Notes: generated from the sequence alone by a model not told the origin. A stretch of DNA of 64,000 nucleotides from Combretum micranthum (GCA_024138025.1 JAMXBD010000114.1:1488001-1552000), one strand, 5' to 3'. Shown: positions 36,920 to 48,620, counted from the stretch's first letter. A program made the numbers and translations.

Positions 36920-37127
36920 ATGTTTGGATGGCTTGTTTTTCATTTGTATTTATATTTTTTTAAATGATTTATATAAATATGTTCGATTTACATCTATATT
37001 TTATCTATATTTGATCTTTTGATGAGAACTGCCAACCTTTTTTATCTATATCTATTTTTTGATAAATAATTTATTAAAAAAAATTAAAAAAAAAATATCT
37101 ACATCTATCTAAAAAGCCAAACAAACA
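36920..37127 (+). mobile_element. Tourist-like MITE, family 1 copy
   Basis: The left end TGTTTGGATGGCTTG and right end AAAAGCCAAACAAACA are imperfect inverted repeats. The internal order (TTGATCTTTTGATGA, AACTGCCAA, TTTTTGATAAATAATTT) matches the reverse complement of the copy at 37406-37635. It is the same orientation as the 1190 copy and opposite to the 37406 copy, which lies 280 bp away. Confidence 0.75.
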
Positions 37128-37346
37128 AATAGATTTCTTGAACTCTGCCCCTGCTTTCATCTCAATCACTTCGAAATATGCACATGTACCATAAATGATT
37201 TTGAAAAGCAGGTACAAGGAAACTAAGATATGAGGTTATCCGTATTCAACTTGGTAAGGTACTAGTTCTCAAATTTTTGACCAAGTACACCCTATAACCA
37301 TCAAGACCCTATACATTGTATAACCTAGTAAGTACAAAGTACATCC

Positions 37347-37706
37347 TCTCGTAAATTTTAACTTTATGTAATATTAAATAAAGTTATATCAATATCTTCA
37401 TCTATGGGTCTGTTTGTTTTGGCTTTTTTCGACAGATACAGACACTTTTTCAAACTTTTTTCTAACAAATTATTTATCAAGAAATAAATATAGATAAAAA
37501 AAATTGACAGTTTTCATCAAAAGATCAAATAGAACAAATATAGATAAATTTTAGATGCAAATCGGATATATTTTGCACATATCATTTTAAAAAAGATACA
37601 GATATAGATGAAAAATAGACAATCCAAACAGACCCTATATGTTACAAGTTGTTGTATATGCAAAACTTATAGAACTTATAAAAATTTATGTAATATTAAA
37701 AAAAAG

Positions 37707-37739
<33 letters not shown>

Positions 37740-37790
37740 ATGTTACAAGTTGTTCTATATGCAAAACTTATAGAACTTATAGAAAAACAC
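37347..37790. repeat. 101-bp tandem duplication interrupted by a MITE
   Basis: 'TTATGTAATATTAAA(T/A)AAAGTTATAT' occurs near 37370 and again near 37690. 'GTTACAAGTTGTTNTATATGC' plus AAAACTTATAGAACTTATA occurs at 37641 and 37742, 101 bp apart. In the left copy the two halves are separated by the MITE at 37406-37635, in the right copy by a (TA)n run at 37708-37737. The MITE therefore entered one copy of a tandem duplication, which confirms its ends. Confidence 0.7.
37406..37635 (-). mobile_element. Tourist-like MITE, complete family 1 copy (230 bp)
   Basis: Termini GGGTCTGTTTGTTTTGGC and GACAATCCAAACAGACCC are inverted repeats matching at about 12 outer bases. Flanks are TAT on both sides, consistent with a 3-bp target duplication. 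No coding capacity. The family is non-autonomous, and mobilisation by a PIF/Harbinger-type transposase is inferred from terminus style and short duplication. Related copies: 1190-1400, 36920-37127, 45785-45945, 46140-46385, 53649-53870. Confidence 0.8.
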
Positions 37791-40358
37791 CTATGAAACT
37801 TGTTTTAAAATAAACGATTTAAAAAAATTATTTTTTTTCCAATCCTCAATATTTTAAATTTGTGTATGGGAGAAAGAGGAACATTAGAAATGATGAATGT
37901 GTTAGAACAAATAGACATTTCATAATAGTTCCTTGATTTTGGCTAAGTGATTTTTGAATCTTTGTCTTGGAATAAAGAAGAGGAAACATAAAGTATAGGA
38001 GAATACCACTCTAGTATTTTAAGGTTAGCACTTAGTACATATATGTCGAGGAAGAATAAGAAAAATAAATTGATCACATAATTGGAAGGGAAATAGGGAA
38101 GAAGAAGGGAAAAGAAAAAGGAAAATATGAGATGTTGTTTTAAGTTTAACTATGTAAGTTTTTTACCTTATAAATTAGCTCTTTTTTTGTTTTTTTTTTT
38201 CTAAACATTTATTAGTGAAAAACATATAGAATTGTTATTTGTTTTCTAATATGATTATTATTTAATATTTTTCAATTGGGTAGATAGATACTCAATACTC
38301 TATAACTTATTCCTTATATAATTTTTTTTTTTGGTGGGGATATTCCTTATACAAATTAAAGTATGGATTTTAAGGTTAATACATGATATGGAGATCTTAT
38401 ACATATGCTTTGTTCTATAAAAACAGGTTATAAATAATTTATACCTAGAACCCACTATATGACTCTTATTCATTCAAAGCCTATCTAAATGAGTAAGATA
38501 TAGATTGGCACTTTATATGATAGTTTCGCTCCTTGCCCCTTATGTTACAATGTATTTATAATAATCTCTTGTTTTAAACTTATTCATAATAATAAAGAAA
38601 ATAAGGCGGTTTTGGTGTAATACAGTTTAAAAATATCATAGTAACGTAATTAACCAACAATTGATATGAAAAATAATATTGGAATAGAAGTTACAGTTAC
38701 AAATAAATAAAAAGGAAGTTATACTATTATGAAAAAGGAGAAAAAGAGTCACCATATTAGAATTGTACTTCTTTTCCCCCCTTAAGATCAAGGTTATATA
38801 AAGTCAGATGTTATGCTTAATAATAGTAATAATAATAATAATAATTTATTTTGAAAATCACCCTAAGGTTCTTCTTTCTTTCTTGAGTCCTTTATTTATT
38901 TATTTATTTTTTTGGTTTTCTCCTTTTGTTTTTTCTTTTCCCTCTATTTAAGGGTAGTGATGTGATATACTATGGCATCATGGATGTGGTCCATCTTCTT
39001 TAAATATATTATGTGTATTCAATGGTCCAACACCTAACAGAGGACTTGGTCCAATAATGTTACTGACTTTAGTTAGTAATGTTCACATATACTATTTTGG
39101 TTTATGATTTTATAATGTTAATGCCGCCAGTGTCGGACCTTTAGGTAGATTTTTTTTAATTAAATTATAAAAACAAAGTATATCTTTGACTACGAAAAGT
39201 CAATCCCTATTTACCCTATTTCATTTTTTTTTTTCCTTTCTTCTTTTTTTTTTTTTATAAATAGTTTAAGTGGATTATAATGGGAAAAGGAATATATAAC
39301 TACTTATAACGAATCAAAGATAGAAGAATTTATGCTTATCTAAGGGTTTTTTTTTTTTTTTAATTCATTATTCTTCATATAAATTTGATTCGAATGCTCA
39401 AACACTCCACATCAGGCTTTTTAACTTTTTTAAGATACCCTCTTATCAATATCCGAAATATTGGCCGACATGAATATAAGAAGGGGGTGTTGACATCACA
39501 TGACTTAAGTACGTCGCAACTGTACCAGATATTAAGGTTTGATGGATGTTTTGTTTTCAAAGCAAATTGTTATAAAATATGTCAACAATTTATCATCCCA
39601 ACTTGATAATAAAAGATGAAGATTTCAGAATTCAGATTCTACGGAGTGTCAAGACTTGATAAATTGGTTCCTCACTTAAAATATAAAAAAAAAAAAAAAA
39701 AAATCTTTGTTCTTAGCTCCCGGTGTCGGTTATGCAGGAAAATTCATTGATTCTTGGAACCGTTGTGTTTTGGAATGGCAAGTGATTATCAAGTCATGGC
39801 TGAGGAATTCAAATTCCATGATTTTGCCCAAGATTTAAAGATTTGGCAGCTTTAATCAATTGCTCATTCAGTGTCCTATCTGGAATAAAAGAGAAAATAT
39901 AAGTGGGTATAGACATCTTTTACGGTAACGAGATTCCAACCCAGTACAGCTATACCGGATCTGACCCCCCATGATCCATAAGTTCTGGTCGTACTTATCA
40001 GCTAGACCTATGCATCCGACGGATCCAATTAGATCTTATGTAAAAACTAATATTAATAAAAAATAATTTTTTATTGTAAATACAAAAAATAAAAACAAAA
40101 CTAAAAAAAAAAGTAAAAAAATTAAAAATAAATAAATAATATTTAATGCTTAGGCTATTTTCTATATGGATATAAATTATTATTTATTTATAAGTATTTA
40201 ATGCGTTTTTAACAACACATAAAAAAATAATTTAAAAGATATCTTTTGTTTTATATAGAGCTCTTTTAAAAGAATCCAGAATTTATATATCTATCACAAG
40301 TGTTAAAAAAATAAAAAATAAAAAATTCAATTGTGACATTAGGCACAATTTATAAAAT
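37791..40358. other. Intergenic, nothing recognised
   Basis: AT-rich with long T or A tracts (near 38190, 39240, 39350 and 39690) and an (AAT)n microsatellite at about 38818-38843. Open frames at 39375-39606 on the two strands overlap each other and show no family. No gene supported. Confidence 0.45.
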
Positions 40359-40933
40359 TAATAAGAACACATTGTGAATAAAGAGAAAATACAGCTTTAC
40401 TCAGTGCTCAAACAGAATGCCACAAATGAGAATACTCAAAAGAGAGAAACAACTTAACTCGACTCTCTACTAACATGACTTAGTGTAATTATAGGCATAT
40501 AGAGCAATATTAATATGAACTAATATTATTAGTAATTGACCATACAGTAGAATATTAATTAAGACAAGACATTTAAAAATATGACTAAAACTTAATATAT
40601 TCAGAAACAAAGTAGGTAATGGCATAAAAATAATATATAACATTAGTTTGGCAACTCAGTTTTCAAATAATGCCACAAATGGATGAAAACAAATAGCTCT
40701 TGTGTAAGATCGGTCATCCTAAGCCAGTAGACCTATGGTGGTTGATCACTAGTTTAGTCGGTCTAGTTTATCCATTCTTCTCTCAAGAGTAAACCATTTT
40801 GAGCAACCTCACACGCTATCCTCTAATCTCATATCATTTCCCTAGGTCTTTTGTTACTTGTTTACTCTTTTGTTTTACCTTGATTTTTTACTTCTTCTTT
40901 CACTCTTTGTTGGGTATAATTTGATTCCTTTCA
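40359..40933 (-). repeat. 3' LTR of the minus-strand gypsy-type element
   Basis: It matches 43675-44907 in order: 'AATAAAGA', 'CTTTACTCAGT', 'GAATGC', 'AACATGACTTA', 'TATTTATAGGCA'-like blocks, then '(C/T)TTGATTTTTTACTTC' and the TTTCA end. The sequence is clearly diverged from its partner. Confidence 0.7.
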
Positions 40934-43674
40934 TTACCATAAGGTCGAAAAAGATTCATCCTTGAATCTTGGCTCTCTCTTGCTTGGAAACTGTGAAGCA
41001 ATTTCTTCATTTGGTTGATCGACATGAACAGGCTTCTCAATCCTTTAGTCTTCTTAATAGAAACATTTGTTCTTGCTTAACTTCAATAGGGCTCATAGAA
41101 AGTAGCTTGAAATGTCTTGCCTTGTGTCCTAGATAATGTACTTTTTTTTATAACTATCATAATTAGCTCAAGCATCATGCCTTCCTAGTAGCAAATGAGT
41201 AGAATCCATAGGACCTACACCAAAAAGAACATTATCACTACAATCACTAATAGAAATAGGTACATGGACCTGTTTGTGCACATGAACAACTCTTTGATGG
41301 CTCAAGTAATGAAAGGCATAGGACTCAGGATACTATTTAACTTATAAACCCAACTTAGATACCAGCTCTGTAGAAACCACATTGGCACAGCTACCTCCAT
41401 CAATCACATTCAAACATGTCTTCCCCTATACCATATTTTTAATATAGAAAATATTAGTTTGTTGTGTTGGAGCTGGTTATGTTTGAGTTTTCTCTTCACC
41501 CTCAAAAGTAGTCATACAAATGTTAGCAACATGGAATATTTCTCTTACATCTTCTAGCTCTCATTGCCTTTCTTGTCTTGCTTATCAATTTCAACCTTTC
41601 CATATTGCATAGTCATGACTTACTCATTAAGACACTAAAACGCTATATTTTGATGGCTCAAACACTTAAAACACTTGATGTCTTAATTTCTCTTTTTGTC
41701 GTGTCACTTCAAGTTCTTTATCCTTTGGAGTCTCTTTCCTTAGATTTCTCTCGCTCTAATCCCTCCTCTTACTTTCACATCCATCGATAGACTTATAGGA
41801 AGACGACTTTTGAGAATGTTTTCACTAGTGACTCTCAACTTCGCCCTGCTAATTTGATCACATCCTCCATGGTTTGATAGCATTTTAATTCAACAATTGA
41901 TGATACCAAAGTCTCAAAAATTTTAACATATTCTTTGCGCTCATTTTATTTTGCGTTGAGGACTGTAATTCAATCGGCATCTCTTGTTTGTAATAGTTTA
42001 GTACAAATCTATGCCCCCATCAATCTCTTTATTAATGCTTTATAACCTATATGTCTCTCTTTCTGTAACTTATCCTACCATGGATTAACATTATTCGTAA
42101 AAGCTAGAGATACCATATTCACCTTAGCCCACTCATCATTAAACACCTTTTTGAATCGCAATGCCTAATCCAAGAACACTATAGACTTGTTATTCCTAAT
42201 AAAAGGTGGAATTTTTAATTTGATATTATCAATTTGCTTACGCCCGTCATCATGCCCACCTCTCCTTCTATTTAGGGTATGAAAAAAACCAAATGCTTAG
42301 GGTAACCAAACTAAAACGGGAAAACTAATCCGAAAGAAATGATTAACTGGTCCATTGATCTTGCTTTTAGGATTAGACCTTTTTCTTCTTTTTTTTTTTT
42401 TTTTAGGACCAAAAACTAACAGTTATCTGATCCCATATTTATAATATAATATACATATGATTAATTTAATATATATATATATATATATAGATAAAACCCT
42501 ATTTTCTCATTCTATTTTCTTCGCACTTCCCATCCAACCGCATCACTCTCTCTTTCTCCTCTAAGTTCTAACTCACTCAACTCTTAATCCTAAAGCTTAC
42601 AGTCGTTATTTATTTATTTATTTTTTTTGTTTTATCATGAGCAGTTAGCATTGGGCTTTAGTTGAATTCTGGTCCATATCTTTTTGCTTCATTTGAGCGG
42701 TTACATTTTTATTGAGAACGTCAATGTTCCAACATCCCTAACATAAAAATTTTATTTTTTCGATATGCCATTTTTACACCAAAATTGTGTCTATTAACTA
42801 TCCACATTATTTTTGTTTGTGCCATTGTCATATTGGTTTTCTCCTATATCTCTGAAATCATATTTTGTGCTACTGCATCACACTAGAGAACAGCAAAATG
42901 GCACACATCACGGACAATGCAAACTCCTAGTACAACATCGCACTCTACACACATATTCTAAGATATACACATCGTTAAATAATTAAAAACTAAAAAAAAA
43001 AAATTAACCATTTAAGGCGGTTAAATGTTAATAATAGACTAGTTTAGATTAGGATATTAAAAAAGTTATCATGATGGTGCAATTCAAAAAATGGGATCAT
43101 CGATTGGTTAACCGAACTATGAACACCCTTACTTCTATATCTTCTCAACACTGAATTCACCACTGAAGTTGGATGACTAGTACTACTAAAACTCCTCCTA
43201 TCTCACACATCAATCGTTTTCATAAAAGTTCAGAAGGTTTCTTGTAACTGATTAAACTCGTCTTGTCACTCGAACTTCATAAAATCTGTTATTACCATTG
43301 CCTCACTATAGTTTTGCGACATCTTTCAAAGCTCCTTAGACAATAAACGACCTAATTCACATAACTTGAAACAAAAGGAGATTATCAAACTTACCCGATG
43401 CATGAACCTTTGCTCTTAGACCAACTATTGCAAACCCATTCTCATTCTGAAAACTAATATGATGTAAATTAAATGGGGTTTAATTTAATTATCATAAATA
43501 TAGATTAAGTATATGAATGTAATAAATATACGATGGATGCTATGAATTTTAAAAATAAATTGGTTTGCGAAGGAAATACAAATAGATTGAATCCGCAACT
43601 TATAAATTGTCATGGATGTTAAAAGAACAAAAAAAAAAATCAATTCACGTATTTTTCATAACATATAACAAGGT
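40934..43674 (-). pseudogene. Gag and aspartic protease of the minus-strand element
   Basis: On the minus strand, positions 41425 down to 41340 encode CLNVIDGGSCANVVSTELVS, the DGG-type retropepsin active site common in plant gypsy elements. Downstream (about 41280-41160) come VHVPISI and a GRHDA-like end (usually GRPW). Upstream, at about 42190-41830, a gag core is readable: WAKVNMVSLAFTNN, then a PW-stop-DKLQKER stretch and VSSIVELKC. Stops and frameshifts are present throughout. No RT, RNase H or integrase motif was found anywhere in the element. Confidence 0.65.
42273..43131. mobile_element. hAT-type non-autonomous element with 8-bp target duplication, nested in gag
   Basis: The left end TAGGGTATGAA and the right end, reverse complement TAAGGGTGTTCA, are imperfect inverted repeats. 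Flanks CTTCTATT (42265-42272) and CTTCTATA (43132-43139) agree at 7 of 8 bases. An 8-bp duplication is typical of hAT transposons. The 859-bp interior has no transposase frame. It carries a (TA)n run at 42468-42489 and GGTTAACC-type wording near both ends. Related to 47891-48620 and to the right end at 61259. Confidence 0.72.
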
Positions 43675-44907
43675 TGATAAGAATACACAACGAATAAAGA
43701 TAAAAGTGTAACTTTACTCAGTACATCAAGAGAATGCTATAAATATCGATATTCAAAACAAAGAGACAACTCACCTAAACTCTAGTAACATGACTTAACC
43801 TATTTATAGGCACATAAAACAATCATAACATGACTTAATATAATTTGTTCTTGACTAAATAATAATATATTAAATAAAATATGAAACTTAATAAAGACTT
43901 TTTTTTGCAAATTTTGGAACCAAAATAGGAAATCACATATAAATAATATATATAATCTGTTTCATGGCTTGGTCTCCATATAACACCACGAATGGACGGA
44001 ATCAAACAACGAAATAATGGTAGGCTAAGTGTCTGTACTTTTAATTTTTGATAATTTAATATCTCATCTTTAAATTTTGGCAAACTAATATACGTACTTT
44101 CAAATTATGTGCAATTTAATACTTCTGTTAAATAATATTTTATTGACATTCATTTTTGATAACATGATAATAGCAGACCAAGTCAACATACTTTTAATTT
44201 TTGAAAATTTTTGATAGTTTAGTACAATATGTTTACATTTTAACAATTTTTGGTTAAGTATTTGTTATTATCTTATCATAATGTTTGTCAAATATTATTT
44301 GATAAAAGTACTAAATTGCACATACTTTAAAAATACAGATATTAACTTATCAAAATCTAAAAATAAAATACTATATTACTAAAAAATTAAAAGTACTATA
44401 ACTTGATGTTGCTTTATCCCTTAAACAACTCTCGTGTCTTTTATTTGAAACTGGTCAAACAAGAGAAAAGATTCAGTGGGTATTACATATTACGTGTAAT
44501 ATTCATATGGTGTGTAATTCCCAATGATATTCTAACACGTAGACATGTGGATGGTAGTTATTTTGAAAATCACCCACTACATTATCCATGTGTTACTATA
44601 TAGTTGGAAGTTACATATCATGTGTACGTCCACGTGGTGTTTAAGACCCACCTAATATTTTTCCGTCAAATAGGGCCTGCCGGCCTGGCGATTAAGGCCG
44701 ATCAACTCATGGTGGTTGCTACCGGTTGAGTCGTACCTGTTTGACCAGTCTTCTCACTCGGGGCTGGCTATTTTGGTTGGCTTTGTGTGCTCCCCTTGAA
44801 CTCCATTGTGCTTTCTTGGGTATTTTGTTGCGCCAGCACTCGTCTATTTTGCCTCGATTTTTTACTTCTTTCTTCGCTCCTCTTGGGGTCTAATTCGATT
44901 TCTATCA
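43675..44907 (-). repeat. 5' LTR of the minus-strand element, split by an insertion
   Basis: Homologous to 40359-40933. The match breaks near 44010 (ATCAAACAA) and resumes near 44670 (TCAAATAG, then GGCCTGCC). The intervening 650 bp contains the hairpin at 44026-44405 and a second uncharacterised stretch. The broken edges ATCAAACAA and GTCAAATAG may be a decayed 9-bp duplication. Confidence 0.65.
44026..44405. repeat. Long palindrome inserted in an LTR (family D hairpin)
   Basis: The left arm AGTGTCTGTACTTTTAATTT, then GATAATTTAATATCT and ATGTGCAATTTAATACTT, is mirrored by the right arm (complement of AAATTAAAAGTACTATAACTT and AAGTACTAAATTGCACAT). The arms are about 150 bp each, with a loop near 44190-44230. 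A foldback element or MULE-type MITE is likely. Confidence 0.7.
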
Positions 44908-45113
44908 CTACGTACATGTACATGAATGAAACAAGATTTATTAGATATTATATGTTACTTGTGTGTATATATATACACACATATGATGTGTCAATACTAA
45001 TAAAAATTTCATATTTATCATAAAAGATTAAGTAATTTTCAAAACAATTATCTCCATGTTTTGCCCATAATGCATACGCTAAGATTTTATTAATATTTAT
45101 ATATCATCAATAT
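44908..45113. other. Short intergenic stretch
   Basis: AT-rich DNA with a TATATATACACACATAT inverted string near 44965. Nothing else seen. Confidence 0.4.
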
Positions 45114-45278
45114 ATGACACGCACATTACAATACCCGGCGGATGGTTTCTTGCCATCTGACGACATTTTCCCTTGGAATATTTGCGTCCACACTGCCCAG
45201 CTGGAGGTAGATCTTAAAACTCAAAACGCACAGATGGGCCTTTGGCAAAGGAATCTGCAGCTGAAGGAGGCCTACTAG
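45114..45278 (+). pseudogene. Exon-like coding relic, 54 codons, family unknown
   Basis: ATG 45114 opens a 54-codon frame ending TAG 45276-45278. After the stop the frame continues YKKKMG up to a splice-donor-like GGTGAGT at 45293-45299. The stretch is clearly less AT-rich than its surroundings and its translation looks like real protein, with PADGFLPSDDIFPWN and then a charged helix-like part (LEVDLKTQNAQM, NLQLKEAY). I do not recognise the family. The TAG could be a CAG-to-TAG change in an old gene fragment, or the frame could be chance. No neighbouring exons were found within the next few hundred bases. Confidence 0.35.
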
Positions 45279-45394
45279 TACAAGAAGAAGATGGGTGAGT
45301 CTCTGCTAGGTTTTGTACGGAGCTTTGGTTTTATGAGTTTTTGGTCTCATTAACTGTTTTACACTTAGATCATAAAATTTTTCTAACATTTTAG

Positions 45395-45575
45395 ATATTA
45401 AAAAGAAGATTCAACATTTCGTAAAGTGAATCATTTATGATTAATCATTAAAAATTAAGAAAAAATTAAGATTCAATAATATATCAATACTTTAAATAAA
45501 CTTTGCAAAATATTAAATATCTTATTCAATTCACTTACCTTAACCTTGATTTCTTAAAATTGATATTGTAAATCA
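45395..45575. repeat. AT-rich family B repeat, small copy
   Basis: Inverted units 'GATATTAAAAAGAAGATTCAAC' and 'AACCTTGATTTCTTAAAATTGA' around 'CAATACTTTAAATAAACTTTGCAAAAT', as in the 21470 family. Ends are approximate. Confidence 0.4.
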
Positions 45576-45784
45576 ACTTTTCCCCCACACACGTGTAATT
45601 TACCCTTAATTTATAATAGGCACCAAATGTATATAATAAGTAATGTATGATACCCATTCAATTGGACAGTTTCTAGAAATTTGAGTTTGGAAGAATATTA
45701 TAGGAGTTGACGTAGAAGATTGACCATTAGACGATATAGCAGTTGATTACAACCACTTGTTAACCTGCATGGTAGACATTCGCA

Positions 45785-45945
45785 GGCAGTTCTATTTTAT
45801 TATTTTGATATTATTTTTAAACTGATGTTTATCAAGAAACTGATATCGATAAAAAATTGATAGTTTTACTTTTATAAACTGATCAAATCTAACTGATACT
45901 GAAACACTATCGATATAATACAAATAAACTAATTAATCACATCAC
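45785..45945. mobile_element. Degenerate family 1 MITE relic
   Basis: 'TATCAAGAAACTGATATCGATAAAAAATTGATAGTTTTA...AAACTGATCAAATCTAACTGATA' parallels the interior of the complete MITE at 37406-37635 ('TATCAAGAAATAAATATAGATAAAAAAAATTGACAGTTTTCATC'). Terminal repeats are weak. Confidence 0.4.
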
Positions 45946-46139
45946 AAAAGAAGAATAGAGATTTGAAGTTTGAGCCCCTAAGTTTTATTAAACTTTTTAT
46001 TTAATTAGATGATTTTCATAGACGTTTAGTTTTAATAGACCAGAAATCGGTTCCTAGTAATTTATCCTTTTAAATATAATTATAGATTAATCTTCTCCAT
46101 TTTTTCTTTTATATTTCAAATAATTTTCTAATTTAAACT
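45946..46139. other. Short intergenic stretch
   Basis: Nothing recognised. Confidence 0.4.
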
Positions 46140-46385
46140 ATTTGGTTGGTTAGTTTTTCATCGGTTTAGCGGCAGTTTGAATCAGATTGTTTGTTAAGAA
46201 GCAGATATATATATATATATATATATGAAAAATAGGTATATTTTCTCATAAACAGATTAAACTGATTATATATAAATAAAATATAAATAATATACAAATA
46301 TAAATTAACTATAAATATAAATATAAATAATATAAAGATATAGATAAAATAAAATATAAATATAGTTCGAACAATCCAAACAGGC
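46140..46385 (-). mobile_element. Family 1 MITE copy with AT-rich interior
   Basis: The right end CGAACAATCCAAACAGGC resembles the family terminus ACAATCCAAACAGACCC, and the left end TATTTGGTTGGTTAG is its weak inverted partner. The interior has 'TTGTTAAGAAGCAGATA', a (TA)n run at 46205-46226 and '(ATAAATAT)n'. A minus-strand open frame here is low-complexity F/I/Y and not coding. Confidence 0.5.
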
Positions 46386-47890
46386 AATACGTGTCGCAAG
46401 TCATGTGCACAGACAGAACGTCATTTCCCTTTCTTTTTCTTTATTATTTTACAAAAAGATATAAATAAATAAAACCTGTAGATGTCATCTCATCACGCGC
46501 CACATCAATTTGCGTTGGTTTAGGTTTTATTTTATTTTCTTTTTGTTTCCTCTGTTGCCTTTAATTAAATCATACTCTTTTTAGTTTCTCCATGGGTCAT
46601 GCTTTTATTAGCTGACAGGCAATTTGTGCAAGTGATCAAGGAAGATGTCACCCCAAATATATTTTAATATAAATGATCTGGCTTGGCCCCGAGGTCATTA
46701 AATTGGATAAAGATATTCTCAGCCCCATACATTACATTCAGCAGGAAATTTGCATAATCCTTTCATATTTTACACAGTTGATTTTATTAATAAAAAAGTA
46801 ATTCTAGCTTAAATTATTATTAGATGAACAAGTAGTCATAATAGTGCATTTTAAATACAAGAGATAAAACATAAAGTATGTTTAAAAAAATAATTGTAAT
46901 AATAACTATAAACGTTTTTAATTTCTACAACTAAAATTCGCTAGAATTTAGTGTCTTTTATCTTATTTGGAGTATGTGATAAATATAGGAAAGTTAATAT
47001 TGCCCAAATATGAAGAAAGTTTACTGATCTACTAAAACTAATCTTTAATTATTTGTGAGATAAAAAGAATATATTTTTTTATTGAAAAGACAATCAAACT
47101 GATTTATAGTTAAAAAATTAATTTTTCATGATATACATGCCAAAACCAATCTCTCATGCATTGTTGATTGTGCGATTTCCTAGTGGAGATATAACGAAAA
47201 AAACATTTAGAATTTCGATATATTTTATGGGCTTGTTGGCTATCCTATGGCATCATTTGTGATTTGTATTTTATACACGGCGCTTATGAATTATCGTAAA
47301 ACATAACTTTAAGGGAAATTACACAAATGAGAACAAAGTAGTAGGAAACAAAATTAGAGATGAAAAGTTTTAATGCCACATTGGCATATAGAAAATTGGA
47401 ATGGAATTGTAATTTTAGGTTACATTCTCGTTAAAGCTAATGGTAGTATCGTAATTTCATTTCAAATTCTTTAAGTATATTTATTTTAATTGTTTTTTTA
47501 TTTTATTACATATTTATAATTTGTATTTATGCTTAAAGCATTTTTAACAAAATACAATATACACATTCTATTTCATGGATGTTGCCAAATATTTTAATGA
47601 ATCTGCACATTTGTTACAATTTTCAATCCGACCCATTTTAATCAAATCTATTCTATTCCAATCAAACATACTGAACGGGACATAATAATGTAACAAAATA
47701 TGAATGTTAGGGCGCATGGAGAGGTTGTTTATTACGTAGGTAATTAAATGTCATGTTAAACATCTCTTTTAGCCAATGAGCTACTAAGTATCAAAGTGTA
47801 CGTTCTGTCATATCTAATAGAGTTATTATAACAAGGTAAGAATATCTTATACTTATACCACTTTTAGAAAGTTTACCTCCTTTTTGTGCT
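46386..47890. other. Intergenic, nothing recognised
   Basis: AT-rich DNA without supported genes, repeats with clear ends or RNA genes. Confidence 0.45.
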
Positions 47891-48620
47891 TAGGGTAAGC
47901 AGTGACTCTATCCTAGAAGATACCTAACCGAACCTTAGGAATTGGTAAACAAAATCGATAAACCCGAACTGAAACTAGAAAACAATTATGAAAATATATG
48001 GTTAACTAGTCCATTAATTTTGACTCCTTTCTCTTGCTTATCACCGGTAGTCTGTTCAGGGTTTAGGATCATAGTTTTTATTTTTTTGGTTTTCGGTATT
48101 GATTTTGGTTTGTAACCATGCAAAACCGATGGTTAATAGTTAACCATTACAAAACCGATATTTCAAACATTTATGTTTTAATTATTATGTTATTATTATG
48201 TTGTAATTAAGAAAAAAAAACAGAGAAGACTATAAAATTTTAATTTATGTAATATTATATTAGAGTTATATTCCTAATTTATTGTTAGTTTTATAGTTAT
48301 ATAACTTGTTGCTTTACAATTTTTTAATGTAATTATGAAATTTAATTTAACTTGTTAGTTGCAAGTTCTAAATGTAATCATGACACAAAATGGTTTTACT
48401 TTTTATGGACAAATTGAAAATATGGTTAACTGCAACTTTTGGTTAACCATGTGGTTAACCGGTATGTTAAATGGCTAAAGAATGAAAATATTAATTGAAA
48501 AAAAATGGTTAACCATTAGTAATGGAGGAGTTTAGGTTTGAGATTTAAAAAAACCAATTATTTTGGTTTATTTCAAAAAATAAGGTTATTGGTTGGTCAA
48601 TCGGACTATGCCCACCCTTA
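47891..48620. mobile_element. hAT-type non-autonomous element related to 42273-43131
   Basis: The left end TAGGGTAAGCAGTG and the right end, reverse complement TAAGGGTGGGCATAG, are imperfect inverted repeats. The interior carries repeated GGTTAACC / AACCGAT wording ('TGGTTAACCATGTGGTTAACC'). The adjacent 8-mers TTTGTGCT and TTGAACCT match poorly, so the duplication has decayed. No transposase. Confidence 0.5.

Larger units (their letters stand above)
40359..44907 (-). mobile_element. Minus-strand gypsy-type element keeping gag and protease but lacking pol
   Basis: Two related LTRs are visible: 40359-40933 (about 575 bp) and 43675-44907 (about 580 bp once a 650-bp insertion is set aside). On the minus strand each begins TGA(T/A)AG(A/G)AAT and ends near TTCTTAT(C/T)A. 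The internal part reads gag then protease on the minus strand. Only about 230 bp lie between protease and the 3' LTR, too little for RT, RNase H or integrase. This makes it a gag-protease-only non-autonomous element or a pol-deleted copy. No target duplication could be matched (AAAAT versus CTACG), so its age is considerable. The gag is also split by the hAT-type element at 42273-43131. Confidence 0.7.

Noticed and set aside
46166..46399. 77-codon minus-strand F/I/Y-rich frame
   Set aside because: It lies in the AT-rich MITE with a (TA)n run. The repeated YIYIYI-type translation is low-complexity.
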